Assembly (NCBI GenBank): GCA_017465145.1
Contig: JAFTWU010000010.1
Span: forward strand, 1 to 64,000
Length of the DNA: 64,000 nucleotides
Origin: Clostridia bacterium
GTDB lineage: Bacteria; Bacillota; Clostridia; Christensenellales; Borkfalkiaceae
Reading direction: 5' to 3'
Positions 35,914 through 44,216 of this stretch are shown in pieces; positions within the stretch are counted from its first letter, which is position 1; each line of letters begins with the position of its first letter. A program made the position numbers and the translations under genes. The notes beneath the pieces are model-generated. The model searched no databases. It saw nothing but the letters and a program-made list of their open reading frames with translations, and was not told where the DNA came from.

Positions 35914-36090
35914 TCGTTTTTGAGTGTTTTGTACAAAATTTTCAAAAAAAAGTGCAAACATAAAGTTTTCGGTCAATTTTTTTGACGGGCTTTTGATTAT
36001 GTGTTGATAACCTGTCGTTTTTGTCTTTATTTCTGCCCTTTTTTCTTTTTTAATTCTACGATAAATTATATCGTTAAAACAAGGCGCGAA

Positions 36091-37293
36091 TTATGCCAAG
36101 CGCTTTGCAATGGCTTGTAAAAATTCCCTTGAATTAAGTTTAACGGGGGTTACGCCTTCTTTTTTGAATAAGCCTACTAAGTCGCCCGTCATTTCGCCAC
36201 CTTCGATTGTGTCGATAGTTGCCTTTTCAAGTTTATCGGCAAAAGCCACAAGGTCTGGGGTGCAATCTAGTTCACCGCGCTTTCTTAAAGCACCGCTCCA
36301 AGCAAATATAGTTGCAACGGGGTTAGTTGAAGTGGGTTCGCCCTTAATATACTTATAGTAGTGTCTTGTAACCGTGCCGTGTGCCGCTTCATATTCGTAA
36401 ATGCCGTCTGGAGAAACTAAAACGCTTGTCATCATGGCCAAACTGCCGTATGCGGTGGCAACCATATCACTCATAACGTCACCGTCGTAGTTTTTGCACG
36501 CCCAAACGATACCGCCTTCACTTCTTACGATACGCGCAACAACGTCGTCGATTAAGGTGTACATATATTCAATGCCAGCTTTTTCAAACTTTTCTTTATA
36601 TTCGTTTTCGTAAACTTCGTTAAAGATTGCCTTGAAGTTGCCGTCGTAAACTTTACTAATAGTATCTTTAGTTGAAAACCAAAGGGGAAGTTTTAAATCT
36701 AGCGCATAGTTAAAGCAAGCGCGTGCGAAACTCTTAATAGACTTATCGGTATTATGCATTGCGCAAACTACACCGCCGTCTTTAAAATCGAATATTTCTT
36801 GAACGGTTTTATTGCCGTCTTTATCGGTATAAACAAGTTCTGCCTTGCCAACGCCTGCCTTACCGTCTACCGCCTTATAAATATCGCCGTAAGCGTGGCG
36901 GGCAATAACGATAGGTTTTTTCCAAGTGGGAATATACGGGGTTATGCCGTCAACTAAAATAGGTGCGCGGAAAACCGTGCCGTCAAGTAGCGCCCTTATA
37001 GTACCGTTAGGGCTTTTATACATTTTCTTAAGGTTATATTCTTCTACGCGTTGAGCGTTGGGGGTTATGGTTGCGCACTTTACTGCAACGCCATATTTTT
37101 TGGTTGCTATCGCGCTATCTACCGTAACTTTATCATCAGTTTTGTCGCGCTCAACTAAACCTAAATCGTAATATTCCGTTTTTAAATCTACAAACGGTTC
37201 AATAAGTATTTCTTTTATCCACGACCATAAAATTCTGGTCATTTCGTCGCCGTCCATTTCAACTAGCGGTGTTTTCATGAAAATTTTGGACAT
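36091..37293 (-). CDS. icd: NADP-dependent isocitrate dehydrogenase, eukaryotic-like type II
   Basis: A 400-residue homodimer-class enzyme converting isocitrate to 2-oxoglutarate, which could supply glutamate dehydrogenase. It belongs to the class resembling eukaryotic cytosolic IDH, seen from M-D-G-D-E-M-T-R near the start, P-N-G-T-I-R near 95 and [11 protein letters not shown] near 304-314. No citrate synthase or aconitase is adjacent. GGAGAGA precedes the ATG. No terminator is obvious between ddl and this gene. Confidence 0.95.
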   Translation of the reverse strand: MSKIFMKTPLVEMDGDEMTRILWSWIKEILIEPFVDLKTEYYDLGLVERDKTDDKVTVDSAIATKKYGVAVKCATITPNAQRVEEYNLKKMYKSPNGTIRALLDGTVFRAPILVDGITPYIPTWKKPIVIARHAYGDIYKAVDGKAGVGKAELVYTDKDGNKTVQEIFDFKDGGVVCAMHNTDKSIKSFARACFNYALDLKLPLWFSTKDTISKVYDGNFKAIFNEVYENEYKEKFEKAGIEYMYTLIDDVVARIVRSEGGIVWACKNYDGDVMSDMVATAYGSLAMMTSVLVSPDGIYEYEAAHGTVTRHYYKYIKGEPTSTNPVATIFAWSGALRKRGELDCTPDLVAFADKLEKATIDTIEGGEMTGDLVGLFKKEGVTPVKLNSREFLQAIAKRLA

Positions 37294-37344
37294 AAAAAAA
37301 TCTCTCCGTGTTTTTTTAATAATTGTAACACAGAGAGTTTTATT

Positions 37345-38451
37345 TTACAAGTGTTTTGCCCCTTTGCTACCGCTAAAAGACAAAATTTTAGTGGAATATT
37401 TTTTTATAGTCGTGCTTTCCGCCGCCCAAGAAATTTCCGCTAGTGAAACCATCTTCGTAAGCATTTTTGAAAACTCTTTCAAGGTATCGCAAAATAGATA
37501 ATACGCAAGTGAGCCCGGCACGGAATTTATTTCGTTTAAATATACTTTATCGTCTTGCAAAAAGTAATCTATTCTAATAACGCCATCGATAGATAACGCG
37601 TCGTAAACTTTAGCGGTTATCGTTTGAATTTTTCTAGCGATTTTTTGTGGGATATTTGCGGGGAATTCTCTATCGCCGTCAACGTATTTATCGTCAAAAG
37701 TTAAAACGCCAGACTTCGATAAAGGTTTTTCGCACAAAGAAACGATTATATCCCCCTTTTCATTGCGATAGGCGGCGCAGTTTATTTCGCTAAAATTTTC
37801 TAGCGCGTTTTCCACTATTACCCTAGTTCCAAAGCGCAAAGCGTAGTTTATACCGTTAGATAACTCTTTTTCGTCTTTCGCCACCGTAATGCCTATGCTA
37901 GAGCCACCACAATTTGGCTTTACTATCATGGGAAAGTTAAGGTTTTTAAGTGCTTTTTCCTTTTCGGTAATAGAAGATAGCGTTACACTCTTAACCGTTT
38001 TTACACCTATTCCTTTTAAGAAAATTTTAGTTGCGCTTTTATCTATACTGATAGAAGACGCTAAAAGACTTGGCGATGCAAAGGGAACGGAACAAAGTTT
38101 TAGTAAGCCCGCTAAACTTCCGTCCTCACCCCTTTCGCCGTGCATACAGTTTATCGCACACGCTATATCGCACAACTTTTTTAACTTATTTTCCCCTTTG
38201 CCTTTTATCGCGTATAGAGAGTTGCTAGAAGGTATCATTATTACGGGTGTAAGGTTTTTAAGATTTAACTCTTTATATCCGTCTAAATCTTTAAGGATAT
38301 CGCCCGTGTACCACTTGCCGTCCGTATGAACGTAGATAGGAACTCCGTTATACTTAGCCCCGTCTAAACTGTTTATGGTAAGAACACCCGTTATTACTGA
38401 AACGTCGTGTTCTACCGACATTCCGCCAAAAAAAACCGCTATATTTTTCAT
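37345..38451 (-). CDS. ddl: D-alanine--D-alanine ligase
   Basis: A 368-residue ATP-grasp enzyme making D-Ala-D-Ala for peptidoglycan. It shows the N-terminal F-F-G-G-M-S-V-E-H-D-V-S block, H-G-E-R-G-E-D-G-S-L near 103-112, and the metal-binding R-I-D-Y-F ... N-E-I-N-S-V-P-G-S near 296-317. The position equivalent to the V/I-S-Y-S specificity block is less standard. It precedes icd and follows murF, the enzyme that uses its product. Confidence 0.93.
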   Translation of the reverse strand: MKNIAVFFGGMSVEHDVSVITGVLTINSLDGAKYNGVPIYVHTDGKWYTGDILKDLDGYKELNLKNLTPVIMIPSSNSLYAIKGKGENKLKKLCDIACAINCMHGERGEDGSLAGLLKLCSVPFASPSLLASSISIDKSATKIFLKGIGVKTVKSVTLSSITEKEKALKNLNFPMIVKPNCGGSSIGITVAKDEKELSNGINYALRFGTRVIVENALENFSEINCAAYRNEKGDIIVSLCEKPLSKSGVLTFDDKYVDGDREFPANIPQKIARKIQTITAKVYDALSIDGVIRIDYFLQDDKVYLNEINSVPGSLAYYLFCDTLKEFSKMLTKMVSLAEISWAAESTTIKKYSTKILSFSGSKGAKHL

Positions 38452-38576
38452 TAAAAAAACACCTCCGCTTTTTGTTGCTTTGGTGTTTTAATATTTTTAG
38501 CGTTAGTTTTTAATCGTTGCGCAAGGTTAATTACGCGGTTAATCTAAAATTAATTAAGGTAACTATCCGCGCCTGT

Positions 38577-40271
38577 TTAGTTATAGTTATCGGGCAAGTC
38601 GTTTTCAAACAAAACTACGTCCCCTTCCGCTAAAATTTCGTTTAGGTCTTCGTTTGCCTTGTTAAGTGATTTTGCAAAACGGATATTTTCGCGATTCATA
38701 CCGCCTTCTATTAAACCGCTTACTATCATTTCGGCATTGTGAGTGCCTATAACGAATACTATATCGGCGTGTTTTGCCAAAAGTTTGCCAAATTCCATAT
38801 TAGCAACGTTTTCCATTCTGCCAAGTTCTACTAGCCCTGGGGTTAAAACGATTTTTCTACCTTCAAAGGTATCTAAAACTTCCATGGCGGCGCGCGTGCC
38901 GTCTACGTTACTATTATAACTGTCGTCAATAATTATTATATTCTTGTTGTTGGGTAAAAGTTCTAGTCTATGCCCTACCGATTTAATACGGTTGATACCC
39001 TTTGCAATTTCATCTGCGCTAAGCCCAAGTTTATATGCAACCGCCGCCGCAAGACAAATGTTTCTTACGCTGTGTTTACCAAGTAATACCGTGTTGCACA
39101 TTACCGTTTGTTCACCCTTTATGCAAAGGTTAAAGGTAGTACCGCGCGCATCGGTAACTACGTCTACCGCGGTAACTAAGTTATCCATTTCGCCCTTTTC
39201 CGTTTGCCCCATACCAGCAAGGTATTTTTCACCGTTAAAGCGGTTGTAAAGTTCTATAGCACAGTCGTTGTCAGTAGAGAAAAAGCCCTTTCCACCATAT
39301 TCGCTTATGGCGTCGAAAAGTTCGTATTTAGTGTTTTTTGTAACTTCTATACTGCCAAAGGTTTCTAGGTGTTGGTTGTTAACCCCCGTTAAAATAGCAT
39401 AGGTAGGTTTAACGATATGCGCAAGAGCCTTTATATCCCCTTTATAGCGCGCACCCATTTCAGCAATAAAAATATCGTGAGTGCTATCTAAACGCTTTAC
39501 GGCAAGGGATATTCCAAGCGGTGTATTAAAAGACGCGGGCGTTGATAATACCCTATATTTTTGCGATAAAATGGTGGTTAAAATTTCCTTAACACTAGTT
39601 TTAGCGTAACTGCCCGTAATACCTATTTTAATCACGTTAGAGTGGTCTAAAATATGCGTTGCCTTTGCAACGTAATGACGGCGAACTACTTCTTCAAAAG
39701 GTTCGTTAATGCAATACGCTATGAAAAGTAGCCACGGCGTTAATAACGGCAACAAACAAATAATTGCAAAGCGCAAAAGCCCGAAAACTTCGTCGCCGAT
39801 AATAAACGCTAGATAGTTAAGCAAGGTTACAAGTCCAAAAGTAACCACCGCCAAGCACAAAAAGTAAGTTATTGAAAGCCTTATTAGGCGTTTTGTCTTT
39901 TTGAGTGGAACTTTTACGTTAACGCTTGATTCCGATTTAATATATAGCGCACCGAATAAAAAATATGAAATAAAGCCGATATATGATGCGAAAGTTTCGC
40001 CAAGCATACCCGAAAAGCACATATTAAGCACGCAGAAGAATAACACGCCCAAAAGACAAAGTAGCATAAGTCTTTTAAAATATGGCGTTTCTGGGCTAGA
40101 AACCCACTTAAAGTATCTTTTATATTTATAACCGCCTTGTTGAAGGGCAAGCATAAACTTTAGTGAAGATAAAAAAAGTAAGGCAGCGTTAAGCAGACTG
40201 AATACGATGTATACAGCCAACTGCCAGCCCGTAAATAACTCTGAAAAATTCGTTACGTTTATAGGAAACAT
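38577..40271 (-). CDS. murF: MurF-type ligase with a membrane-spanning N-terminal domain
   Basis: A 564-residue protein. Residues 1-190 contain about six hydrophobic segments (around 17-38, 68-86, 92-110, 132-154, 163-187). From about 200 onward it is a Mur ligase: P-loop G-I-T-G-S-Y-A-K-T-S (217-226), E-M-G-A-R-Y-K-G-D-I near 272-281 and D-D-S-Y-N-S-N near 456-462, the MurF pattern for adding D-Ala-D-Ala to UDP-MurNAc-tripeptide. The usual small N-terminal UDP-binding domain is replaced by membrane helices. ddl follows downstream in the same direction. Confidence 0.85.
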   Translation of the reverse strand: MFPINVTNFSELFTGWQLAVYIVFSLLNAALLFLSSLKFMLALQQGGYKYKRYFKWVSSPETPYFKRLMLLCLLGVLFFCVLNMCFSGMLGETFASYIGFISYFLFGALYIKSESSVNVKVPLKKTKRLIRLSITYFLCLAVVTFGLVTLLNYLAFIIGDEVFGLLRFAIICLLPLLTPWLLFIAYCINEPFEEVVRRHYVAKATHILDHSNVIKIGITGSYAKTSVKEILTTILSQKYRVLSTPASFNTPLGISLAVKRLDSTHDIFIAEMGARYKGDIKALAHIVKPTYAILTGVNNQHLETFGSIEVTKNTKYELFDAISEYGGKGFFSTDNDCAIELYNRFNGEKYLAGMGQTEKGEMDNLVTAVDVVTDARGTTFNLCIKGEQTVMCNTVLLGKHSVRNICLAAAVAYKLGLSADEIAKGINRIKSVGHRLELLPNNKNIIIIDDSYNSNVDGTRAAMEVLDTFEGRKIVLTPGLVELGRMENVANMEFGKLLAKHADIVFVIGTHNAEMIVSGLIEGGMNRENIRFAKSLNKANEDLNEILAEGDVVLFENDLPDNYN

Positions 40272-40278
40272 AATTATA

Positions 40279-40995
40279 TTAGAGTAAAAACTCTTTTACC
40301 TCCACGTTAAATTTTGCGCTTTTATCAATAAAGCAAAAATGCCCTGCGTTATCGTAAATTGATAGTTTAGAATTTTTAATTCCTTTATTTAACCGCTTTG
40401 CCATATACACGGGCGTTTCTTTATCACGCTTGCCGAATATCAAAAGCGTTTGGTTTTTAATTTTAGGTAGATATCCGTCTAAATGTTCGTTTACAATCTT
40501 TTTGAAACTCTCTTGCATCACGGGTGATAGCGCTTGGTAATCCTTTGAATAAAACCTTGTTAACCTTTCTTTTGGAACAAACCGTTTTGCCACCTTAAAC
40601 GCGGTGCGCCTTATCACCTTTTTGACGGAATTTTTAGGCTTTAACCCAGCCGCGCCCGTAAGCACCATTTTATCAAAAATTTCGGGGTTTTCCCCCGCCA
40701 TTTTAATGGCTATTCTACACCCGAAAGAGTGCGCTATAACGTGCGGTTTAAAGATATTGTTTTCCTTTAGATAGGTTTTAACTTCTTTTATATAATCGTC
40801 TAGCGAATAAGGATATGGCATATCTAAATTTTCGCCAAAACCCTTAAGGTCAAAACAAAAAACTTGAAAATCCTTTTTAAAATAGGCTAGTTGATAAGAA
40901 AAAGTTTTTGACGACGCTAGATAGCCGTGCAAAAAAATTATCGGCTTTTTTTCCTTTTTCTCTTTAGTATAAGCACGGTTAAATACTGTACTTAT
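40279..40995 (-). CDS. Alpha/beta hydrolase with an apparent AUA start codon
   Basis: A small alpha/beta-fold hydrolase of about 238 residues. Oxyanion strand F-L-H-G-Y-L-A-S-S, nucleophile elbow A-H-S-F-G-C, acid region F-G-K-R-D-K-E and C-terminal N-A-G-H-F-C-F are visible; the substrate is unknown. No ATG, GTG or TTG precedes the first core strand (K-P-I-I-F-L-H-G). The only standard start, TTG at 40932, would delete that strand. AAAGGAG lies five bases before an in-frame ATA at 40995 that overlaps the rimI stop codon, so I place the start there, tentatively. Confidence 0.72.
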   Translation of the reverse strand: MSTVFNRAYTKEKKEKKPIIFLHGYLASSKTFSYQLAYFKKDFQVFCFDLKGFGENLDMPYPYSLDDYIKEVKTYLKENNIFKPHVIAHSFGCRIAIKMAGENPEIFDKMVLTGAAGLKPKNSVKKVIRRTAFKVAKRFVPKERLTRFYSKDYQALSPVMQESFKKIVNEHLDGYLPKIKNQTLLIFGKRDKETPVYMAKRLNKGIKNSKLSIYDNAGHFCFIDKSAKFNVEVKEFLL

Positions 40996-41474
40996 ATTAA
41001 CTCCTTTTTTAATACCAACGCGTCTTCCCCGTCGGCATAATATTTTTTACGGGTGGAAATCTCTTTAAAATCGCACCCTTTATATAGGGAAATCGCTGGG
41101 GTGTTAGATGCGCGAACTTCAAGTAAAATACTTTCCACGCCCTTTGATTTTAACTCTTTTTCTAGTTTAAGTAAAAGTGTTTTAGCAATACCCTTTTTGC
41201 GATAAGAAGGGTTTATAAAAACGCTTTCTATATCGGCAAAATCTTGAACGTGCGTTGCCGTTATAAAGCCAATCTTTTCACCGCCACTCTTAGCAATATA
41301 GCCACAAAAACCACCGTTATTAAAGGAATTTAACACCATTTGCTTTGACCAACCGTCGCTAAAACCAAAGTCCTTAGCGCTAGCAATAAAGTCGGCGTCG
41401 CTAGTGGTGATTTTTATTAATTCTATATCCGCTTTTACACGAGTTTTTTCGTCCTTAACCATACTGCTATCCAT
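40992..41474 (-). CDS. rimI: GNAT N-acetyltransferase, RimI-like
   Basis: A 160-residue acetyltransferase. The acetyl-CoA site R-K-K-G-I-A-K-T-L-L (about 93-102) and the C-terminal N-T-P-A-I-S-L-Y-K motif (about 125-133) are typical of RimI, the ribosomal S18 N-terminal alanine acetylase. Lying after tsaE-tsaB, a common neighbourhood for rimI, supports the name. Its ATG overlaps the tsaB stop (TAATG). Confidence 0.88.
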   Translation of the reverse strand: MDSSMVKDEKTRVKADIELIKITTSDADFIASAKDFGFSDGWSKQMVLNSFNNGGFCGYIAKSGGEKIGFITATHVQDFADIESVFINPSYRKKGIAKTLLLKLEKELKSKGVESILLEVRASNTPAISLYKGCDFKEISTRKKYYADGEDALVLKKELI

Positions 41475-42085
41475 TATGGTCTACCTTCTTCCGCTTGGCT
41501 TTTTCTAACGTATAAGGGGGCTAAATCGTCTAGATTACTAGAAACTTTGTCAAGGTTACTTTCTATTGCTTCTATCAAGCCTTCGGCAACGGAAACGACG
41601 GTTACGTTTAAGCCTTCTATTTCTTCAAAGGCTAAAAATTCGTATTCGGCATTTAGGGGCAAAAGGTCTTCTTTTAAGATATAGCACGGGGGCAAAATTA
41701 CTTTGCCGTCGCTATAGCCACAAGCGTAAAAACCGCCGTGTCCAGCGTTGATTATCGCCATAACCTTGCCACTTTTTTTATTATATGCGATAGTATCGAA
41801 AGAAGTTATTGAAAGGTAAGGCAAGTTTTTGGCAAAACATAACGCCTTTACCGTGGAAACGCCTATCCTTATACCCGTAAAAGAACCCGCGCCAACAACC
41901 GTTGCGATAAAGTCAAGGTCGTCTAGCGTTAGGTTTATTTTATTTAACATTTCTTCCGTTTTTACCATAACTTCAACAGAGTGCTTTACCCCGCAGTTTT
42001 CATCGCTGTAAACTAAAGGCGAAGTGCCGTTACAAACGGCTATGGTAAGATTTTTACCGCTAGTATCTATTGCAAGATATTTCAT
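41474..42085 (-). CDS. tsaB: tRNA threonylcarbamoyladenosine biosynthesis protein TsaB
   Basis: A 203-residue ASKHA-fold protein needed with TsaD and TsaE for the t6A37 modification of ANN-decoding tRNAs. The N-terminal L-A-I-D-T-S-G-K-N-L-T-I-A-V and the V-G-A-G-S-F-T-G-I-R-I-G motif (about 64-75) are diagnostic. The start overlaps the tsaE stop by four bases (ATGA). tsaD itself is not in the window. Confidence 0.94.
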   Translation of the reverse strand: MKYLAIDTSGKNLTIAVCNGTSPLVYSDENCGVKHSVEVMVKTEEMLNKINLTLDDLDFIATVVGAGSFTGIRIGVSTVKALCFAKNLPYLSITSFDTIAYNKKSGKVMAIINAGHGGFYACGYSDGKVILPPCYILKEDLLPLNAEYEFLAFEEIEGLNVTVVSVAEGLIEAIESNLDKVSSNLDDLAPLYVRKSQAEEGRP

Positions 42086-42480
42086 AGGATAATTTTCCTT
42101 TCGTTTTCGCTAATCTTTTGTATAACCACGCGCTTAACGTCCTTTGGCAAAACGTCTATAATATTTTCCGCCCATTCGATAAAGCAGATATTATCGCCGT
42201 TAAAGTAGTCTGTAAGTCCAAGCATAACGGCGTCTTCCCCACAAGATAGCCTATAGCAATCGTAGTGGTAGATAAAATCGCCGTAAACGTTAAGATAAGC
42301 GTAGGTGGGGCTTGTAACTTCATCTTGTATATTAAAGTGCTTTGCAATACCCTTTACGAAATGAGTTTTACCTGCACCAAGGTCGCCAGATAGAATAACC
42401 ACGTCACCTTTATTTAGTTGTTTGGCGTATTCGATAGCGATTTTTTCGGTATCTAAAACGCTTTTTGAAATTAATTCCAT
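42082..42480 (-). CDS. tsaE: tRNA threonylcarbamoyladenosine biosynthesis protein TsaE
   Basis: A 132-residue ATPase that drives turnover of the TsaB-TsaD complex. Walker A motif S-G-D-L-G-A-G-K-T-H-F (about 31-41), T-S-P-T-Y-A near 57-62 and F-I-E-W-A-E near 99-104 match the family. First of the tsaE-tsaB-rimI-hydrolase run; the gap to ribU upstream is 43 bases, so it may share the FMN-controlled transcript. Confidence 0.94.
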   Translation of the reverse strand: MELISKSVLDTEKIAIEYAKQLNKGDVVILSGDLGAGKTHFVKGIAKHFNIQDEVTSPTYAYLNVYGDFIYHYDCYRLSCGEDAVMLGLTDYFNGDNICFIEWAENIIDVLPKDVKRVVIQKISENERKIIL

Positions 42481-42523
42481 CTTTAACCTTTACACCCCCT
42501 GCGTTTTAGGGCGCACGTTTTTA

Positions 42524-43129
42524 CTATTTTAATTTAATCTTTTCAAAAATGCTAGCCACTCTCTTATACAAAATAATGGTTAACATACTTATCGTTACAA
42601 CTTTAATTCCGTTAAGAATCAAAACGGAAATATACCACTTATACCCATAGAAAAAGTCATATGGGGTAATGGGCATTTTATACATCCAAATAAAGAAGGG
42701 AACGTTTATAAACCTGTTGACTACAAGTGATAAAACTATTTGAAGAATAGAGCCAACCAAAAGCCCTATACCAACGTTTTTTAACCCCTTTTTATATTTA
42801 TATAAAATTGAAGGGAATAAAACGTAAGCGGTGGTTAAAATTATGTTTGCGCATTCACCTACGCCCATAGTAGTTCCAACAAAAAGGTGCAACGCTTCTT
42901 TTAACACCGTTACGATAACGGCGGCGAGCGGACCGTACATAAAACCTGCAAGCATTACGAAAACGTTAGAAAAATCTAGTTTTAACACGTTTGCGGGCGG
43001 TGCTGGGAAAATGGGTATTTCTATTAAATACGCCGCGAAAGATAGCGCGGTGAAAATAGCCATACCGGCAATTTTTCTAGTAGTGAAAAGTTTTTCTTTT
43101 TTATTGTTTTTCTCTAGTTGGCTTGTCAT
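42524..43129 (-). CDS. ribU: Riboflavin ECF transporter substrate-binding subunit RibU
   Basis: A 201-residue membrane protein with about six hydrophobic segments, the S-component of an energy-coupling-factor importer. The F-P-A-P-P ... L-K-L-D-F-S-N-V block (about 44-61) and the K-E-A-L-H-L-F-V-G-T motif (about 79-88) are RibU features, and an FMN riboswitch lies directly upstream. The ATG at 43129 is preceded by AAGGGGC inside a hairpin; upstream in-frame codons lie within the riboswitch expression platform. Confidence 0.93.
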   Translation of the reverse strand: MTSQLEKNNKKEKLFTTRKIAGMAIFTALSFAAYLIEIPIFPAPPANVLKLDFSNVFVMLAGFMYGPLAAVIVTVLKEALHLFVGTTMGVGECANIILTTAYVLFPSILYKYKKGLKNVGIGLLVGSILQIVLSLVVNRFINVPFFIWMYKMPITPYDFFYGYKWYISVLILNGIKVVTISMLTIILYKRVASIFEKIKLK

Positions 43130-43136
43130 AAAAAAC

Positions 43137-43157
43137 GCCCCTTTTATTTTTAGGGGC
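43137..43157 (-). terminator. FMN riboswitch expression-platform hairpin overlapping the ribosome binding site
   Basis: GCCCCT / AGGGGC arms followed on the minus strand by G and six T directly before the ATG. The 3' arm contains the AAGGGGC ribosome binding site, so this hairpin could end transcription, block initiation, or both. Confidence 0.65.
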
Positions 43158-43202
43158 AAAAAGAAAAGCAAAAGATAATAAATGCGGAAAAACCCACCAT
43201 TT

Positions 43203-43313
43203 ATAGACTCTTTTCCCATCCGGACTATAACCGTCGGTTTCGGAATTTAACCGAATCAACCCTAAAAGAGTTCGCAGACTATACTGCCGATAGGGAATTT
43301 CACCCTGCCCCAA
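43203..43313 (-). promoter_or_regulatory. FMN riboswitch (RFN element)
   Basis: The minus strand reads GGGGCAGGGTGAAATTCCC, then ATCGGCAGT, then CCGAAACCGACGG and AGTCCGGATGGGA, all hallmark RFN blocks in the right order. It controls ribU and represses it when FMN is plentiful. Confidence 0.95.
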
Positions 43314-43325
43314 AGAATCAATTAT

Positions 43326-43354
43326 AATATATAACTAAATGATAAATTTGTAAA
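43326..43354 (-). promoter_or_regulatory. Promoter of the FMN riboswitch-ribU unit
   Basis: Minus-strand TTTACA (43349-43354), 17-base spacer, TATATT (43326-43331), just upstream of the aptamer. Confidence 0.65.
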
Positions 43355-43502
43355 GTATTTAAGGCTTGATAGTTTAATAAAGTTAAAAAAGTTAATTGCC
43401 GAAAGAATAAAAAACAAAATAACGCAATTATTAACAAATACCGCCCCTATTTTAACTTTTCCCTTTGGTATGCTTAAACAAAAAGGGTTAAGGGAAATAA
43501 TT

Positions 43503-43757
43503 ATGGGTGCATCTTTTATAACGGGTTTATCTTGTATATTTTTATTATTCGCAGTATCGGTAGTGCTTGTTATAGGGGTAAAATATACCTATTTTGCCCT
43601 GCTTAAACTATTTGCAACCGAAAGCGCTAAACCTTCTGCCGTGCGCAAAAGAAAGCGAAAACCCAAAGAGATTAAACCGCCCGCGCCACCCGCCGTTAGA
43701 AGTATTGAAATCAACCCCGAAGAAATTGATAGAATTTACGTTAAAAAGGTGGGATAG
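43503..43757 (+). CDS. Small single-pass membrane protein, unrecognised
   Basis: An 84-residue protein: a hydrophobic N-terminal segment (about 4-36), a very basic stretch (R-K-R-K-R-K-P-K-E) and a Pro-rich linker (P-P-A-P-P-A), ending in a short acidic/basic tail. AAGGGA seven bases before the ATG at 43503 supports the start. The shape resembles small OadG/MtrG-type or stator-like membrane peptides, but without sequence motifs I assign no function. It stands alone between divergent units. Confidence 0.5.
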   Translation: MGASFITGLSCIFLLFAVSVVLVIGVKYTYFALLKLFATESAKPSAVRKRKRKPKEIKPPAPPAVRSIEINPEEIDRIYVKKVG

Positions 43758-43868
43758 CGCTATATAGCATTATTAAACTTTCGCTACGTTAAATACTTTT
43801 TCGTTGATAAAATTAATTGATAAAAATAGTTAATAAAATTAAGCGCATCTATACGGTGCGTTTTATTT

Positions 43869-44216
43869 TTAGAATTTTTCAACGTTACTTTCGTCGCCCC
43901 AAAGTTGTTCTAAGTGATAAAACAACCTTGATTCGTCGTTAAAGATATGCACAATAACGTCGCCGTAATCTAAAACTGCCCAACGACCTTCGCGCACCCC
44001 TTCTTTACGGGTGGGCGAAACGCCGTGATTTTTTTCAATATCTTCTTCTAAGTGGCCGATAAGCGCGCGGGTATGCGTCATTGACCTGCCGTCTGCCACA
44101 ACGAAATAGTCTGCAATCGAAGTCTTTTCTTTAACGCAAATGCAAACGACGTCTTCTGCCTTATAGTCCTTTAATAAATTGCAAATTTCACGTGCAAAAT
44201 CTTTACTTTCTATCAT
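43869..44216 (-). CDS. rsfS: Ribosomal silencing factor RsfS
   Basis: A 115-residue protein of the RsfS/YbeB/Iojap family that binds L14 and blocks subunit joining in slow growth. Present are D-Y-F-V-V-A-D-G-R-S near 33-42, the G-x-x-E-G-x-x-E-G-R-W-A-V-L-D-Y-G-D-V-I-V-H-I-F pattern near 72-95 and Y-x-L-E-x-L-W-G-D at the end. Its ATG overlaps the stop codon of nadD-yqeK, matching the usual nadD-yqeK-rsfS order. Confidence 0.95.
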   Translation of the reverse strand: MIESKDFAREICNLLKDYKAEDVVCICVKEKTSIADYFVVADGRSMTHTRALIGHLEEDIEKNHGVSPTRKEGVREGRWAVLDYGDVIVHIFNDESRLFYHLEQLWGDESNVEKF

